A DNA stretch of 64,000 bases, taken from contig MTMI02000003.1 in NCBI GenBank assembly GCA_002011165.2, forward strand, positions 277,117 to 341,116, written 5' to 3'. Positions 26,076 to 36,497 of the stretch are shown piece after piece; position 1 is the first letter of the stretch; each line of letters starts with the position of its first letter. Both the position numbers and the translations under genes were made by a program. The DNA comes from Candidatus Mnemosynella biddleae (GTDB taxonomy: Archaea > Halobacteriota > Archaeoglobi > Mnemosynellales > Mnemosynellaceae). Under the pieces are notes generated by a model, which made no database searches, was not told the DNA's origin, and was given only the letters and a program-made list of their open reading frames with translations.

Positions 26076-27266
26076 TTAACCTTCGACTCCCTCTTCGAGA
26101 TCCTCCAAAGTCATTATTTTAAGCTCTGCTGGTACTCTCATGAGATTTCCTCTCTTCACTCCAACTATGAACTCTAGACCTTTCTCTGATGCGATGTCAA
26201 CAAGCCTCTGGGTTATTATTCCGTCAAAGACGACTCCGAATACTTCCTTATTATTTTCCTCACTTAGAACATTAGCAAGGTCTCTTACTGGTATTTCCTT
26301 CAGAACAATGTTATCTTTGTTAAGGATTCTTGCCATAAGAGTTCCAGATATATCTTCCATATGCTCCTTCAGAGATTTTCTCTCAGCAATTCCTCGTTCT
26401 GTTTCGCTCACCTTTTCTTCTCTGAGATCTCTTCTTCTAACCTTTCTCGTTTCCGTCATCTGTTCAACTGGAATCTTGTTTCTAAGAGCTTTCACTATCT
26501 CTTTATACGTCAGCTCCTCGACACCTCTTCCTTCTGGAGCTCTCGCAACGTAATCAACTTCTGCCCTCTGAAGAAGCTCCTTCAGGATGAGATCTCCTCC
26601 TCTGTCCCCATCAAGAAATGCGGTGACTATTTTCCTCTTCGAGAGTTCCACAACAGTCTCAGGTATGTTCGTCCCTTCAACAGCTATCACATTCTTTATT
26701 CCATATTTCAGAAGATTGAGAACGTCTGCCCTGCCCTCAACCACTATGATTGCATCGGAATCATCTATATTAGGACCTGCAGGAAGCTTCTCCTTTCCAT
26801 AATGACACACTTCCTCGATTCTAACTGCCTGTTTGACTTCTTCAACTATCTCGTCGCTCTCTGGAATGCCCTCGCTGAACATATCTCTCAGAATCACTTT
26901 TGCTCGCTCTATTATCTGTTTTCTTTTGGTGCTCCTCACATCCTCGATCTTTTCAACCGATATATGAGCGACGCAAGGTCCAACTCTATCAATCGTTTCC
27001 AACGCTGCCGCTATGATCGCTGTTTCCACCTTATCAAGCGAAGAGGGGACAAGGATTTTCCCTTTGGATCTTCCCCCTCTGGACTCTATCTGCACCTCTA
27101 TCCTTCCAATCCTTCCTGTCTTTTGAAGATCTCTGAGATCTAATTCCTCTCCGAGAAGTCCCTCGGTTTGACCAAAAATTGCACCTACAACATCTGGTCT
27201 TTCCACAACCCCTTCTGCAGTTATGTTAGCATGAATAACGTATTTTATCGTTTCCGAATTCTGCAT
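26076..27266 (-). CDS. dnaG: DnaG-type primase/RNA-associated protein
   Basis: Archaeal DnaG of about 396 residues. Order: N-terminal [32 protein letters not shown], a basic region RGGRSKGKI, the TOPRIM domain with [19 protein letters not shown] and [10 protein letters not shown], and a C-terminal [24 protein letters not shown]. The family has primase activity in vitro and is found in the archaeal exosome. The ATG at 27266 is chosen because GGGAGGTAT lies just upstream; the track's extra 20 residues are rejected. Confidence 0.94.
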   Translation of the reverse strand: MQNSETIKYVIHANITAEGVVERPDVVGAIFGQTEGLLGEELDLRDLQKTGRIGRIEVQIESRGGRSKGKILVPSSLDKVETAIIAAALETIDRVGPCVAHISVEKIEDVRSTKRKQIIERAKVILRDMFSEGIPESDEIVEEVKQAVRIEEVCHYGKEKLPAGPNIDDSDAIIVVEGRADVLNLLKYGIKNVIAVEGTNIPETVVELSKRKIVTAFLDGDRGGDLILKELLQRAEVDYVARAPEGRGVEELTYKEIVKALRNKIPVEQMTETRKVRRRDLREEKVSETERGIAERKSLKEHMEDISGTLMARILNKDNIVLKEIPVRDLANVLSEENNKEVFGVVFDGIITQRLVDIASEKGLEFIVGVKRGNLMRVPAELKIMTLEDLEEGVEG

Positions 27267-27358
27267 TTCCGATACCTCCCTGAAATTCTCAGAACTGTTG
27301 AGTGCTCTCAGATCACAGCACCTCAACTGAAATTTTAAGTGTGTTTTATCTCATAATT

Positions 27359-27760
27359 TTAGATCCTTCCTAATTTATAGATGTTTGCATATTTGATGAG
27401 ATACCTTTCCAAGCTCTCAACATCTTTAATTTCCTTTCTAAGAAGAGCTGAGAACTTTTTGTGCGTCTCGAAATCGCACTTAACTCCTGTAGCCTGAAGA
27501 TGATGGAAGAGATATCTGGCTCTTTCTCTTCCGTGCTCATCCCAATCGGTCAGAATTATTACGTTCTCCCCTTCAAGAATCTCGATTAAAGAGTTCAAAG
27601 AAAGTTGAGAGGAGCAAACTATTTTGCCCGAGATTCCAAGTCTTCTCAAACAAGCCCTATCTCTCTCTCCCTCAACCAGTATTGTCTCTCCATTTTCATT
27701 TCTCTCTTTAAGATCCTCTATGAGCTGTATGACGCTTTCAACGTTATTTTGAGGCATCAT
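27359..27760 (-). CDS. Stand-alone TOPRIM domain protein
   Basis: A 133-residue single-domain TOPRIM protein: TILVEGERDRACLRRLGI provides the catalytic glutamate and VIILTDWDEHGRERARYL the DxD motif. Small archaeal TOPRIM proteins of this kind are related to the nuclease/primase fold; the role may be in RNA or DNA processing. It overlaps the DUF167 gene by 17 bases and sits upstream of dnaG on the same strand, a plausible operon. The start may be the second Met (27757). Confidence 0.82.
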   Translation of the reverse strand: MMPQNNVESVIQLIEDLKERNENGETILVEGERDRACLRRLGISGKIVCSSQLSLNSLIEILEGENVIILTDWDEHGRERARYLFHHLQATGVKCDFETHKKFSALLRKEIKDVESLERYLIKYANIYKLGRI

Positions 27761-28052
27761 ACAACCTCTTCTCTACTTCTTCTCTTGAGAGGCCTTCTAT
27801 TTTCACAATTTTTCTCGAATCTTTCTCACCGTGAACTATTGAGATCTTCTCTAAGGGTATCTCGAATAACGAAGATAATTCCTTTAAAAGCTGTTGATTT
27901 GCTCTCCCCTTCTTACGCTCTTCTGTCAAGATTATCTTAATGCTCTTCCTCCACTCGTCGTATCCAGCTGGAACCCTCACCTCTTTTCCTCCTGCTGAAA
28001 CAATGAAGTTTACGAGAACTCCGTCTTCACACTCTCTTATCGCCTCTTTCAC
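27744..28052 (-). CDS. DUF167/UPF0235 (YggU-like) protein
   Basis: A 102-residue protein with the family's VNFIVSAGGKEVRVPAGYDEWRKSIKI, KGRANQQLLKELSSLF and VHGEKDSRKIVKI segments. UPF0235 is widely conserved but functionally undefined. It directly follows the H/ACA RNA gene on the same strand and overlaps the TOPRIM gene, forming a likely DUF167-TOPRIM-DnaG order. Length normal. Confidence 0.85.
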   Translation of the reverse strand: MKEAIRECEDGVLVNFIVSAGGKEVRVPAGYDEWRKSIKIILTEERKKGRANQQLLKELSSLFEIPLEKISIVHGEKDSRKIVKIEGLSREEVEKRLYDASK

Positions 28053-28070
28053 AAGATCACCTTTTTCAGA

Positions 28071-28279
28071 GACTGTGCCTCAACACTAACTCTGGATGCT
28101 CATCCCTTGGCATAAGCCGCAGTCGCATCCAGTGACCCGTGCTGAGGCTGTTCCACACCGGGGTTGTCCGCTTTCATCGGGAGGTAATCCTCTCTCACGC
28201 GGAAGACACGTCGGTGTGGTGTTGCTCCACCCTCGCACCGGTGCTCACCGATCGCACCAGTCCTCGTAGATGGAGCAAG
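28071..28279 (-). ncRNA. Three-hairpin H/ACA guide RNA
   Basis: The reverse strand forms three consecutive hairpins each ended by an ACA box. Hairpin 1: lower stem TGCTCCA/TGGAGCA, upper stem CTGGTGC/GCACCGG with a k-loop GA..GTGA, ACA at 28222-28220. Hairpin 2: CCACACCG/CGGTGTGG, upper CCGC/GCGG with GTGA/GATGA k-turn, ACA at 28151-28149. Hairpin 3: GCCTCAGCAC/GTGTTGAGGC, upper CTGGATGC/GCATCCAG with GACT/GATGA k-turn, ACA at 28076-28074. The distance from upper stem to ACA is about 15-16 bases in each. Hairpin 3's pocket (GGGTCA, GTTA) can pair around a uridine of helix 69 of 23S rRNA (UAAC-U-A-UGACUC). It guides Cbf5 pseudouridylation. Confidence 0.85.
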
Positions 28280-28300
28280 AGAAATTTCGATTTAAGAATA

Positions 28301-28310
28301 CTTTAAATTT
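28301..28310 (-). promoter_or_regulatory. TATA box of the H/ACA RNA
   Basis: Reverse strand AGAAATTTAAAGTATT, a good BRE/TATA match centred about 27 bases before the RNA's first stem. It overlaps the last codons of pyrC. Confidence 0.6.
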
Positions 28311-29550
28311 CTCTTCCCGAACCTTTTGATGCCAGAATGCCCTCATCAAAAATGACTTCACCTCTTCTCATAACAACTCTTGGGTGAACTGCAGGAAAGC
28401 CCTCATAGGGGGTCCATCCACACTTGCTGTGGAGATTTTTTGCTTCTATCCTCCGCTCTTTCTTCTCAAAAACCACAATATCTGCATAGAATCCTTTTTC
28501 TATCCTTCCTCTCTTCTCGATTCCAAAAATCTTAGCGGGACTCTCGCATCCTATCCTCAAAAGGGTCAGAAGAGGGATTTCTCCTCTCTTCACCAGTCTC
28601 ATCATCAGAGGTATCATCGTCTCAATCCCTGGAAGTCCAGATGCTCCCTCTTCCTTTTCCTCAAGAGTATGAGGAGCGTGATCCGAGGCCAAAACATCAA
28701 CTGAACTTAGATTTTCTCTGAGAAATTTCACATGAGTTTCATCTCTGAGTGGAGGATTTACGATTCCGAGTTTTCCCAATCTTTTGTAATCCTTCACACT
28801 GAGAAGAAGATGATGAGGTGCAACCTCAGAGGTTGCTGAAGAATTTGATATTATCTTCAGAGCTTCTCTGGTGGAGATATGAGAGAAATGCACATCATTA
28901 GAGAGTTCAAGAACTTTTTTAACTGCGATGAGCTCGCATTCTGGAGGTCTTGCTAGAGAGTGACTCTCCGGTCTCTCGCTTTTCAGATGTGAGAGCCTTC
29001 TGATTATCTCTCCATCTTCTGCGTGCACGCAGATCTTCTTTCCTCTGAGAACTCTAAGAGCCTCTTTAAGCTCTTCATAACTCACTTCAAGATTTCCAGT
29101 TGAAGGTCCCAAAAAGACTTCTCCAAATGCAAATGCTTTATCTCTGAGTTTCTCAAGCTTTCTCAAATTTCCTCTTATTCCAACATTTATTCCAAAGTCG
29201 GCTATCGATTTTCTCTTTGCCTCCCTTCTCTTCATTTCAAAACTCTTTAAATCGAGCGTAGGAGGTCTCGTATTTGGCTGATCTACAACAACCGTAACTC
29301 CTCCTGCTATTGCAGCACAAGATCCCGTAAACCAGTCCTCTTTGTGAGTGTCCCCGGGATCTCTGAAGTGAACGTGCACATCTATGAATCCCGGAGTTAC
29401 AAGAGCTCCCTCAGCATCTATTTCCTCATCTCCTTTGACGATTTTCCTTATACAGCTTATCTTCTCACCATCTATTCCTATTTCAGCTGAGATCAAAGAA
29501 CCATGATAAAATATTCTGGCGTTTTTTATGGCAATCTCCGCATCACTCAT
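28303..29550 (-). CDS. pyrC: Dihydroorotase
   Basis: A 415-residue amidohydrolase with the metal motif DVHVHFRDPGDTHKEDW, the GGVTVVVDQPNTRPP loop, ICVHAEDGEI, and ASDHAPHTLEEK holding the catalytic aspartate. It closes carbamoyl aspartate to dihydroorotate in pyrimidine synthesis (class I type). A lysine that could be the carbamylated metal bridge was not assigned. Ends in the promoter of the H/ACA RNA. Starts 18 bases after the exchanger gene ends on the same strand. Confidence 0.92.
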   Translation of the reverse strand: MSDAEIAIKNARIFYHGSLISAEIGIDGEKISCIRKIVKGDEEIDAEGALVTPGFIDVHVHFRDPGDTHKEDWFTGSCAAIAGGVTVVVDQPNTRPPTLDLKSFEMKRREAKRKSIADFGINVGIRGNLRKLEKLRDKAFAFGEVFLGPSTGNLEVSYEELKEALRVLRGKKICVHAEDGEIIRRLSHLKSERPESHSLARPPECELIAVKKVLELSNDVHFSHISTREALKIISNSSATSEVAPHHLLLSVKDYKRLGKLGIVNPPLRDETHVKFLRENLSSVDVLASDHAPHTLEEKEEGASGLPGIETMIPLMMRLVKRGEIPLLTLLRIGCESPAKIFGIEKRGRIEKGFYADIVVFEKKERRIEAKNLHSKCGWTPYEGFPAVHPRVVMRRGEVIFDEGILASKGSGREI

Positions 29551-29568
29551 CGTGAAACCTTTTGGAGC

Positions 29569-30468
29569 TTATGGAAGATAAAAGAAGTGGATGAAAATGA
29601 AAAAGAGATAAAGAGTGAGAAGAAGAGATCCTTCGATTCTCCCGAGCTTTCCGTCCTTTACCCCAAACGACGTCAGAAGGATAGCCAGAAGAAGGAAGAG
29701 GAAATAGCTTCCAAATTGAGAGGGTTGAAGAGGTGTGATGAGAACTGCGACTCCAAGAGTTGCAAAGTTATTGGCAACAACGCTTCCCATAATTCCTCCT
29801 ATTGCTATTTCTGGAACTCCCCTAAGTGCAGGTATGATGGTTAGGGAGAACATTTCCGCACTCGTAACCAAAGCCAGAATAGTTGCCCCGAATACTGTAT
29901 CACTTATCCCGAGAAATTCCGAGAGATTTTCCGCACTGTCAACCATAAGATCTCCACCGAAGGACATGAGAATGAGCCCAAGAAACATGAAAAATAGATT
30001 TTTCAGTTCACCCTCTTCTTCTTTCTCAATTCTTCCTTTGAAAATCTTAAAGATGACAAGAAGATATGCAGAGAGGAGGATGAGTCCATCCAGTCTGGAG
30101 TACCCTCCAAAAGAGAGAATGATGATGACAAAAGTGGATGCAAGAGCAAGAAGGGTTTGATTTTTTAATTCCTTATCCTTGATTTTAAGAGGTGCAATTA
30201 AAGCTGAAAGACCTAAACAGAGAGCAAGAATTGTTATATTCGTACCAACTGCATTTCCAAAGGCGAGTGAGGGGTAACCTTTCAATGAGGCAATTGCAGA
30301 AGCAAAGAGCTCCTCTGGTTCAGCTCCAGCGAATATGAAAGAGATGGCGGAGAGGCTCATTCCTAGATATTTTCCACTTCTCTCCGCATTCTCGATGAAG
30401 AGTTCTGCCCCTCCTATGAGTAGTGCGACACTCGGAAGAAAGACGATGGCATCGAGGAGGGGATTCAT
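29569..30468 (-). CDS. Sodium/calcium exchanger family membrane protein
   Basis: A 299-residue protein with about ten membrane spans arranged as two homologous halves. The alpha-1 repeat reads SAISFIFAGAEPEELFASAIASLKG and AFGNAVGTNITILAL; the alpha-2 repeat reads LALVTSAEMFSLTIIP and GGIMGSVVANNFATLGVAV. These are the ion-binding helices of CaCA exchangers. Substitution of the usual GTSLPE by AGAEPE and TSAEMF makes ion specificity uncertain. Likely exports Ca2+ or another cation against Na+ or H+. Confidence 0.85.
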   Translation of the reverse strand: MNPLLDAIVFLPSVALLIGGAELFIENAERSGKYLGMSLSAISFIFAGAEPEELFASAIASLKGYPSLAFGNAVGTNITILALCLGLSALIAPLKIKDKELKNQTLLALASTFVIIILSFGGYSRLDGLILLSAYLLVIFKIFKGRIEKEEEGELKNLFFMFLGLILMSFGGDLMVDSAENLSEFLGISDTVFGATILALVTSAEMFSLTIIPALRGVPEIAIGGIMGSVVANNFATLGVAVLITPLQPSQFGSYFLFLLLAILLTSFGVKDGKLGRIEGSLLLTLYLFFIFIHFFYLP

Positions 30469-30545
30469 GGGAAGTGTGTGAGACTCTAAGGAATAAAAAT
30501 CTAATCAGTATGTTTTAAGAAGGATGACGGAGCTTGTGATATTGA

Positions 30546-31580
30546 ATGAGAGGAGAGCTCAGAGAGGACGGAATTCATGTGAATGATCTCGAGCTTCACA
30601 ACAGAGGTGGTTACGGGAGGAGAGAGGGTTCTGAGGTCATTCTATCGACTGAAGAAGCAATTTATCTTCTTGAGAAGGGCAAGATTGATGTTTATGACGA
30701 TGGGAGAAGGTTGGATTTGAAAGAGCTTTTTCTGAGAGCTTCTGGAGAGATCCAAGATTTTGAAATTAAATATGCGGTCTACAGAGATCTGAGAGAGAGG
30801 GGGTATTGCATTCATCCGGGAATAGCAGATTTTAGGCTTTTTCCAAGAGGTGGAAAACCAGGAAAGACTCCTTCGGAGTTTCTTGTTATTGCAATTTCGG
30901 AAAGAAGAAGTATTCCGCTTGAAGATCTCATTAAAAAGCTTGAAATGTGTCAAAGATTGAAGAAGAAGCTCATTATAGCCATAGTTGATGAAGAGACCGA
31001 CATAACTTACTACGAGGTTAGATGGAGAGGCATGGAAGGATTCTCAAAAGATCTCCCCTCAGAGAGGTTTAAAGGGATTCTGTTAAACGACAGGGTGATT
31101 ATCTGGAATGAGAGGGCTCGAGAGATTCTTCATAACACCTTCTTCTTCGGTGAGCTCGTTAATTCAACCCTATACCTCTCTCTTGTTGAATCCGCCTATC
31201 TTGTCTCTAAGGGACTTCTAATTCTCAGAAATGTAGTCGGAGAGGAGGTTGGAGAGGAGGAGCTTCTAAAAATATGCAGAGAGGTTGAAGAGGATTTTGA
31301 TGAGAAGATGAAGGTCTATAAAGATCTAAGAGAGAAGAGAATGGTTGTGAAAACTGGATTCAAATTTGGAGCTCACTTCAGAGTTTACGAGAAGGTTGAG
31401 AGCTTGAGTGAGCTTTATCACTCAAGATATCTCGTGCACGTTGTGAGAAGAGACTATGTCTTCACACCTCCAGAAATCTCAAGAGCTGTTAGATTGGCCC
31501 ACGGAGTCAGAAAAAGTATGATTTTCGCCTATGAAGATGAAAAAATTAGATACATTGAGATAAGGAGGATTAGACCATGA
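30546..31580 (+). CDS. endA: tRNA-splicing endonuclease, two-domain form
   Basis: A 344-residue protein with two tandem endonuclease-fold halves, the homodimeric (alpha2) type. The C-terminal half has the active-site elements: [15 protein letters not shown] (tyrosine), [10 protein letters not shown] (histidine) and [13 protein letters not shown] (lysine); the N-terminal half (residues 1-165) is degenerate and structural. It cuts bulge-helix-bulge introns in tRNA and rRNA precursors. Overlaps trpS by 4 bases, heading an endA-trpS-pheS-pheT unit of tRNA-related genes. Confidence 0.92.
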   Translation: MRGELREDGIHVNDLELHNRGGYGRREGSEVILSTEEAIYLLEKGKIDVYDDGRRLDLKELFLRASGEIQDFEIKYAVYRDLRERGYCIHPGIADFRLFPRGGKPGKTPSEFLVIAISERRSIPLEDLIKKLEMCQRLKKKLIIAIVDEETDITYYEVRWRGMEGFSKDLPSERFKGILLNDRVIIWNERAREILHNTFFFGELVNSTLYLSLVESAYLVSKGLLILRNVVGEEVGEEELLKICREVEEDFDEKMKVYKDLREKRMVVKTGFKFGAHFRVYEKVESLSELYHSRYLVHVVRRDYVFTPPEISRAVRLAHGVRKSMIFAYEDEKIRYIEIRRIRP

Positions 31581-32866
31581 AATTGAATCCATGGGAAGTC
31601 ACAGAAATAGAGGACTATTCAAAGCTTTTCGAAGAATTCGGAATTGAGCCGTTTTCCGAAATTCTTGAAAGAATTCCAGAACCGCACAGATTGATGAGGA
31701 GGGGGGTGATCTTTGGCCACAGAGATTACGAAAGAATTCTTGAAGCGATGGAGAGAAAGATGCCCTTCGCTGTGATGAGTGGATTTATGCCTTCAGGGAA
31801 AATACACTTGGGAGGAAAAATGGTGATGGAAGAAATCATCTGGCATCAGAAAATGGGTGCAGATGCTTATGTTGCGATTGCAGATATGGAGGCCCACTCT
31901 GTAAGGGGTCTCAGCTGGGAAAAATGTAAGGAAATTGGAATCGAAGAGTACGTTCTCTCGCTCATAGCTCTTGGATTCGAACCAAGAGGAAGAATTTACT
32001 TCCAGTCTGCCTCCTTGGAAGTGAAGGATCTTGCCTTTGAACTTGGAACCGAGGTAACTCTCTCCGAGATGATTGCAATTTATGGATTCTCTGGAGAGAC
32101 GCACGCCTCTCACATGTTCAGCGTTCTGGTTCAGGCTGCTGATATTCTGCATCCAGAACTCGAGGAATTCGGAGGCCCGAAACCGGTTATCGTTCCAGTT
32201 GGAGCGGATCAGGATCCTCATCTCAGGCTCACGAGAGATCTAGCAGATAGAATGAACAAGTTTCTCATAGAAAGAAGGGGAGACTACATAAGTGTGAGAG
32301 GAAAAGGAGTCTCTCCTGAGGAGATAGAGGGGCTTGCCAGACTCATTCCTTTCGAGAAGAAAGTTTATGAAGGACATGTGGATGTCTTCCAAGGAGAAAT
32401 GGAAGAGATCAAGAAGATTGTTCAGGATTTCGAGCTTTCTTCTGGTGGATATGCATTCATTCCTCCCTCCTCCACCTATCACAGATTTATGACCGGATTG
32501 CTCGGTGGTAAAATGTCATCTTCAAAGCCAGAGAGTTATATAGCGCTGACCGATCCTCTAGAAGAGGCTAAGAGAAAGGTTATGAGAGCCAAAACGGGGG
32601 GTCAGGGAACTGTCGAGAAACAGAGAGAGCTTGGAGGAAAGCCAGAAGAGTGTGTCGTTTTCGAACTCTTTAGATATCACTTAATAGAAGATGATGATGA
32701 GCTCTTAAGAATCTATGAGGAGTGCATCTCGGGAGAGAGGCTCTGCGGAGATTGCAAAAAGCTTGCGGGAGAGCTCCTTGTCTCATGGTTAAAAGATCAT
32801 CAGGAGAAGAGAGAGCAGGCGAGGGATCTCTTGAGGGAATATGAGGTGGTAGGATGGAAGAGCTGA
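31577..32866 (+). CDS. trpS: Tryptophanyl-tRNA synthetase
   Basis: A 429-residue class I synthetase with the HIGH-equivalent PSGKIHLGG after a [10 protein letters not shown] strand, and KMSSSKPES as KMSKS. The archaeal/eukaryotic-type insert [21 protein letters not shown] is present. It charges tRNA-Trp. ATGA overlap with endA and 13-base overlap with pheS point to translational coupling in a tRNA-metabolism operon. Full length. Confidence 0.94.
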   Translation: MKLNPWEVTEIEDYSKLFEEFGIEPFSEILERIPEPHRLMRRGVIFGHRDYERILEAMERKMPFAVMSGFMPSGKIHLGGKMVMEEIIWHQKMGADAYVAIADMEAHSVRGLSWEKCKEIGIEEYVLSLIALGFEPRGRIYFQSASLEVKDLAFELGTEVTLSEMIAIYGFSGETHASHMFSVLVQAADILHPELEEFGGPKPVIVPVGADQDPHLRLTRDLADRMNKFLIERRGDYISVRGKGVSPEEIEGLARLIPFEKKVYEGHVDVFQGEMEEIKKIVQDFELSSGGYAFIPPSSTYHRFMTGLLGGKMSSSKPESYIALTDPLEEAKRKVMRAKTGGQGTVEKQRELGGKPEECVVFELFRYHLIEDDDELLRIYEECISGERLCGDCKKLAGELLVSWLKDHQEKREQARDLLREYEVVGWKS

Positions 32867-34308
32867 TGAGAGTTCTGGAAGCGATAAGAGAGAGCGGGAG
32901 CATTTCCATTAAAGATCTCTCGAAGAAGCTTGGGATGAGCGAAGCAGAGCTCATGTCAGCAGTTCTTTCACTTCACCACAGAGAGCTTGTTGAGTTGAAG
33001 AAGGAGGAGATCAAATACTGCAGACTGACAGATGAAGGTAGAGAATACGCAGAAAGGGGACTTCCAGAGAGGAGAGTTGCAGATTTCATCTCCTCAAAAG
33101 GTGGAGAGGTCTCTCTAAGTGAAATAAGAGAGAGCTTCGGAGAGAAGTTAACCTCGATAGCGCTGGGATGGTTGAGAAAGAAAGGGTGGGTACAGTTCGA
33201 GAAAGGAGAGGAACCCAAACTCAAACTTCTGAGATCAGAGAGAGGAGAGGACGAGGACGCTCTTAAAAAACTCCTGAATGGAGAGTTGAGAGTTGAAGAA
33301 CTTGGAGAGAATCTCATCGAAGAACTGAAAAAGAGAAATCTCGTGGAAGTGAGAGAAGAGAGAATTCACAGGGTTGAGATAACAGAGAAAGGTAAAAAGA
33401 TAAAAAAAGAGGAACTTGAGGAAATAACGAGGTTAACTCCAGAAATTATCCTGAGTGGAGAGTGGAAGAGGAAAAAGATAAAGAGATACGACATTAGAGC
33501 TCCGAGTGCGGAGATCTTTCCCGCGAAAATTCATCCATACAGAAGGATAATAGAAGAGATGAGGAAGATTTTCCTCTCTATGGGATTCACCGAAATAAGA
33601 GGGGAGATAGTTCAATCCTCCTTCTGGAACTTTGATGCTCTCTTCCAACCCCAAGATCATCCAGCCAGAGATATGCAGGACACGTTCTATCTTGAAAGTG
33701 AGAGTGAGCTTGATGAAGAGCTCGTGAAGAAGGTTAAAGCCATGCACGAGCGAGGAGGAGAGATAGAATCAACAGGATGGGGTTTCCCGTGGAGAGAGGA
33801 GCTAGCAAAAAAGAACGTTCTGAGAACACACACAACCGCAATAACAATAAAGTACCTCGCAGATCATCCTGACCCTCCGATAAAAGCATTCTGCATAGAC
33901 AGAGTTTATAGAAGGGAGACAGTTGATTCTACTCACCTTCCCGAGTTCGATCAACTGGAAGGAGTTGTGATGGAAAAGGGTATGTCTCTTTCCAACCTCT
34001 TTGGAGTTCTGAGGACCTTTTACAACCTTATGGGATTTGAGAATGTTCGATTCCGTCCTGGATATTTCCCCTATACCGAACCCTCTGTTGAATGTGAGGT
34101 CTATGTCGAAGGGATTGGATGGATTGAGCTTGGTGGTGCAGGAATTTTCAGAAAAGAGGTGACGTATCCTCTTGGAATAAAGTATCCTGTGCTGGCATGG
34201 GGTCTCGGAGTAAGCAGACTGGCAATGCTCAAGCTCAATCTGAAAGACCTTAGATATCTTTACAAACCTGATATGGAGTGGTTGAGGAGGGCGCCCATAT
34301 GCCCGTGA
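32854..34308 (+). CDS. pheS: Phenylalanyl-tRNA synthetase alpha subunit
   Basis: A 484-residue archaeal PheS. The N-terminal third (about 1-190) is two or three winged-helix units ([25 protein letters not shown]), and the catalytic core from about 210 contains motif 2 and 3 elements such as [56 protein letters not shown] and [10 protein letters not shown]. It forms an alpha2beta2 enzyme with PheT, encoded next. Winged helices bind tRNA. Confidence 0.94.
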   Translation: MEELMRVLEAIRESGSISIKDLSKKLGMSEAELMSAVLSLHHRELVELKKEEIKYCRLTDEGREYAERGLPERRVADFISSKGGEVSLSEIRESFGEKLTSIALGWLRKKGWVQFEKGEEPKLKLLRSERGEDEDALKKLLNGELRVEELGENLIEELKKRNLVEVREERIHRVEITEKGKKIKKEELEEITRLTPEIILSGEWKRKKIKRYDIRAPSAEIFPAKIHPYRRIIEEMRKIFLSMGFTEIRGEIVQSSFWNFDALFQPQDHPARDMQDTFYLESESELDEELVKKVKAMHERGGEIESTGWGFPWREELAKKNVLRTHTTAITIKYLADHPDPPIKAFCIDRVYRRETVDSTHLPEFDQLEGVVMEKGMSLSNLFGVLRTFYNLMGFENVRFRPGYFPYTEPSVECEVYVEGIGWIELGGAGIFRKEVTYPLGIKYPVLAWGLGVSRLAMLKLNLKDLRYLYKPDMEWLRRAPICP

Positions 34309-35900
34309 TACATCTAGATTTCGAAGAACTTGAGAGACTTGTTGGAGCTCCAGCACAGAAAATAATCGAGAGAATTCCAATGATTGGAGCAGATGTAGAA
34401 AGAGTTGAAGATGGTTTTGCGGATGTGGAGTTCTTCCCGGATCGCCCTGATATGTACAGCGTTGAGGGAGTTGCAAGAGCAATGAGAGGATTTCTTGGTA
34501 TTGAGACGGGAGCTCCTAAATACAGAGTCTCTCCATCAGAGGTTGAGATGAGGGTTGAACCATCTGTGAAACAGGTGAGACCTCTAATAGTCTGTGCAGT
34601 TGTGAGAGATATTGAGATGAGTGATCCTCTGATAGAATCGATGATGCATCTTCAAGAACATCTCCACTGGGGTCTCGGAAGAAACAGAAGGAAAGTATCA
34701 ATAGGAATTCATGACCTCTCGAAAGTAGAGTCACCTTTCACTTATAAAACCGTTGACGAAAACTTTTCTTTTATTCCTCTGGATTTCGATGAGGAGATGA
34801 CTATAAAAGAGATTCTTGAGAAGCATCCTAAAGGAAGAGCTTTTTCGTTCATCCTGAAAGATTTCAACAGATATCCGGTGATAGTGGATAGAGACGGAAA
34901 TGTTCTTTCCTTTCCTCCAATCATCAACGGAGAGCTGACAAGAGTTACGGAGAGGACAAGAGAGCTCTTCATAGATGTTACCGGAACTGAAGAGGTTGTG
35001 AGCGTTGCTCTGAACATCATAGTAACTGCTCTTGCAGAGAGAGGTTTCAGAATCCAGAGCGTTGAGATAATAGATGGGAAGAGAAAATTTACAACTCCTG
35101 ATCTCAGCGAGAGAGAGGTGGAGGTCTCGATTCAGGAAATAAGGGAGCTAATAGGGGTTCCTCTCAGTGAAGAGGAGTGTATTTCAGCGCTTAGGAAGAT
35201 GAGGTTTGACGCTGAGCTTCAGGGAGAGAAGATAAAGGTGAGGATACCAGCTTATCGTGCCGATATTATGCATCCTTGGGATATCATAGAGGATGTTGCT
35301 ATAGGATATGGATATGAGAGGATTCCATCTATTTTCCCTGAGATTCCATCCATAAGTTCGGAGCATGAGGTTGAAAAGAGGAACAACAGAATTAGAGAGG
35401 TAATGATAGGCTTGGGTTTCACCGAAGTTATGACCTTCACACTCACTTCTGAGAGGGTGCACTTCGAGATGATAAGGAGGGAGGGCTCTGCTCTGAAAAT
35501 AGCAAATCCAGCTTCAGAAGAGCAGAGGATTTTCAGAAGCTCGATTCTTCCGATGCTGATGGAAGCTCTTTCAATGAACAGACACTATCCCATGCCTCAG
35601 AGGATCTTTGAGGTTGGAGATGTGATAGTGGAGGAAAGGAGGAGAAATCATATTGCTGGAGTTTCGATGCACGCAAATGCTGATTTCTCTGAGATAAAAA
35701 GTGTAGTGATTGCACTGCTCAGAGAACTCGGATATCGGGTTGAGATTTTCGAAACAAAAGATCCAGCTTTTATCGAAGGAAGAGTTGCAAGGCTTGAAGG
35801 AGATGTAACTGGAGTTTTTGGAGAAGTTCACCCAGAAGTTCTCGTGAACTTTGATCTTGATCATCCAGTCTCGGCTTTCGAAATTGAACTACCATACTGA
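34299..35900 (+). CDS. pheT: Phenylalanyl-tRNA synthetase beta subunit
   Basis: From the ATG at 34299 the protein begins [16 protein letters not shown], the archaeal PheT start; the seven extra track residues are rejected. About 533 residues with the B3/B4 editing region (RPLIVCAVVRDIEMSDP ... GRNRRKVSIGIHD), the B5 domain (YRADIMHPWDIIEDVAIGYGYERI) and a class II-like core (FTEVMTFTLTS). It has no N-terminal B2 OB-fold, as usual in archaea. Overlaps pheS by 10 bases and the convergent regulator by 12. Confidence 0.94.
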   Translation: MPVIHLDFEELERLVGAPAQKIIERIPMIGADVERVEDGFADVEFFPDRPDMYSVEGVARAMRGFLGIETGAPKYRVSPSEVEMRVEPSVKQVRPLIVCAVVRDIEMSDPLIESMMHLQEHLHWGLGRNRRKVSIGIHDLSKVESPFTYKTVDENFSFIPLDFDEEMTIKEILEKHPKGRAFSFILKDFNRYPVIVDRDGNVLSFPPIINGELTRVTERTRELFIDVTGTEEVVSVALNIIVTALAERGFRIQSVEIIDGKRKFTTPDLSEREVEVSIQEIRELIGVPLSEEECISALRKMRFDAELQGEKIKVRIPAYRADIMHPWDIIEDVAIGYGYERIPSIFPEIPSISSEHEVEKRNNRIREVMIGLGFTEVMTFTLTSERVHFEMIRREGSALKIANPASEEQRIFRSSILPMLMEALSMNRHYPMPQRIFEVGDVIVEERRRNHIAGVSMHANADFSEIKSVVIALLRELGYRVEIFETKDPAFIEGRVARLEGDVTGVFGEVHPEVLVNFDLDHPVSAFEIELPY

Positions 35901-36398
35901 AGACTTGCGAACTGCAACTTCGATTGCCTCCATCATATCTCTCTTCGGTATTATCGTAACGATTGGAATCGATACTATTTTCTCGATTGTCGGACTCACG
36001 ATTGGAGCGCAGACCAAAGCGACTGCGCCCTCTCTCTCAGCTCTTACTGATGATATAATGGCTTCCTCGAAAGAATTTGCAGGATACTCTTTTATTTTTA
36101 CCTTTCTATCTCCGACTTTCATGTAACTTTCGGTTATCTCATTCAAAACCGAACGTGAAGCTATCACCGCTATGAACGGCTCTTCGTCTCTCCTCAATGC
36201 ATTGAAGATTTGCTTTATCGTCTTCAGATTTGGATCTCTTTCTTCCGAGATGATTTTATAAAGAGTACTCTCGGGAATTCCACTTCTTTCCGAGAACTCT
36301 CGAATTGAGATTCTGAGATCCTCTTTTATAATCTTCTTCAGCGTTTCACCGAAACTTTCATCGGTGAAGATTGCTCTTATCAGTTTTTCTATACTCAT
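35889..36398 (-). CDS. Archaeal helix-turn-helix regulator with C-terminal sensing domain
   Basis: A 169-residue protein: an XRE-like helix-turn-helix at about 20-60 (ISIREFSERSGIPESTLYKIISEERDPNLKTIKQIF) and a C-terminal alpha/beta domain (FIAVIASRSVLNEI, EGAVALVCAPIVSP, IPIVTIIPKRDMMEAIEVA). This matches a conserved archaeal putative-regulator family without a known effector. The ATG at 36398 is preferred because GGTGA lies upstream. It is divergent from the cysteate synthase operon and could regulate it; that is inference. Confidence 0.75.
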   Translation of the reverse strand: MSIEKLIRAIFTDESFGETLKKIIKEDLRISIREFSERSGIPESTLYKIISEERDPNLKTIKQIFNALRRDEEPFIAVIASRSVLNEITESYMKVGDRKVKIKEYPANSFEEAIISSVRAEREGAVALVCAPIVSPTIEKIVSIPIVTIIPKRDMMEAIEVAVRKSSVW

Positions 36399-36497
36399 TT
36401 TTGTCACCATTTCGTGACTTCTTCATCTCATTTTCTTCCTTGTTAGGTTAATAATTTTTCCGTTTCCGACACATTTATCAATCGTTAAATCTCCAAT

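Noticed and set aside
28071-28279. RNase P RNA or SRP RNA
   Set aside because: The block is G/C-rich and intergenic, and GCGGCTTATG recalls an RNase P motif, but the conserved GAGGAAAGTCC and ACAGAA elements of RNase P and the GGAAG/GGAGCA loop of SRP RNA are missing, while three complete H/ACA units fit exactly.
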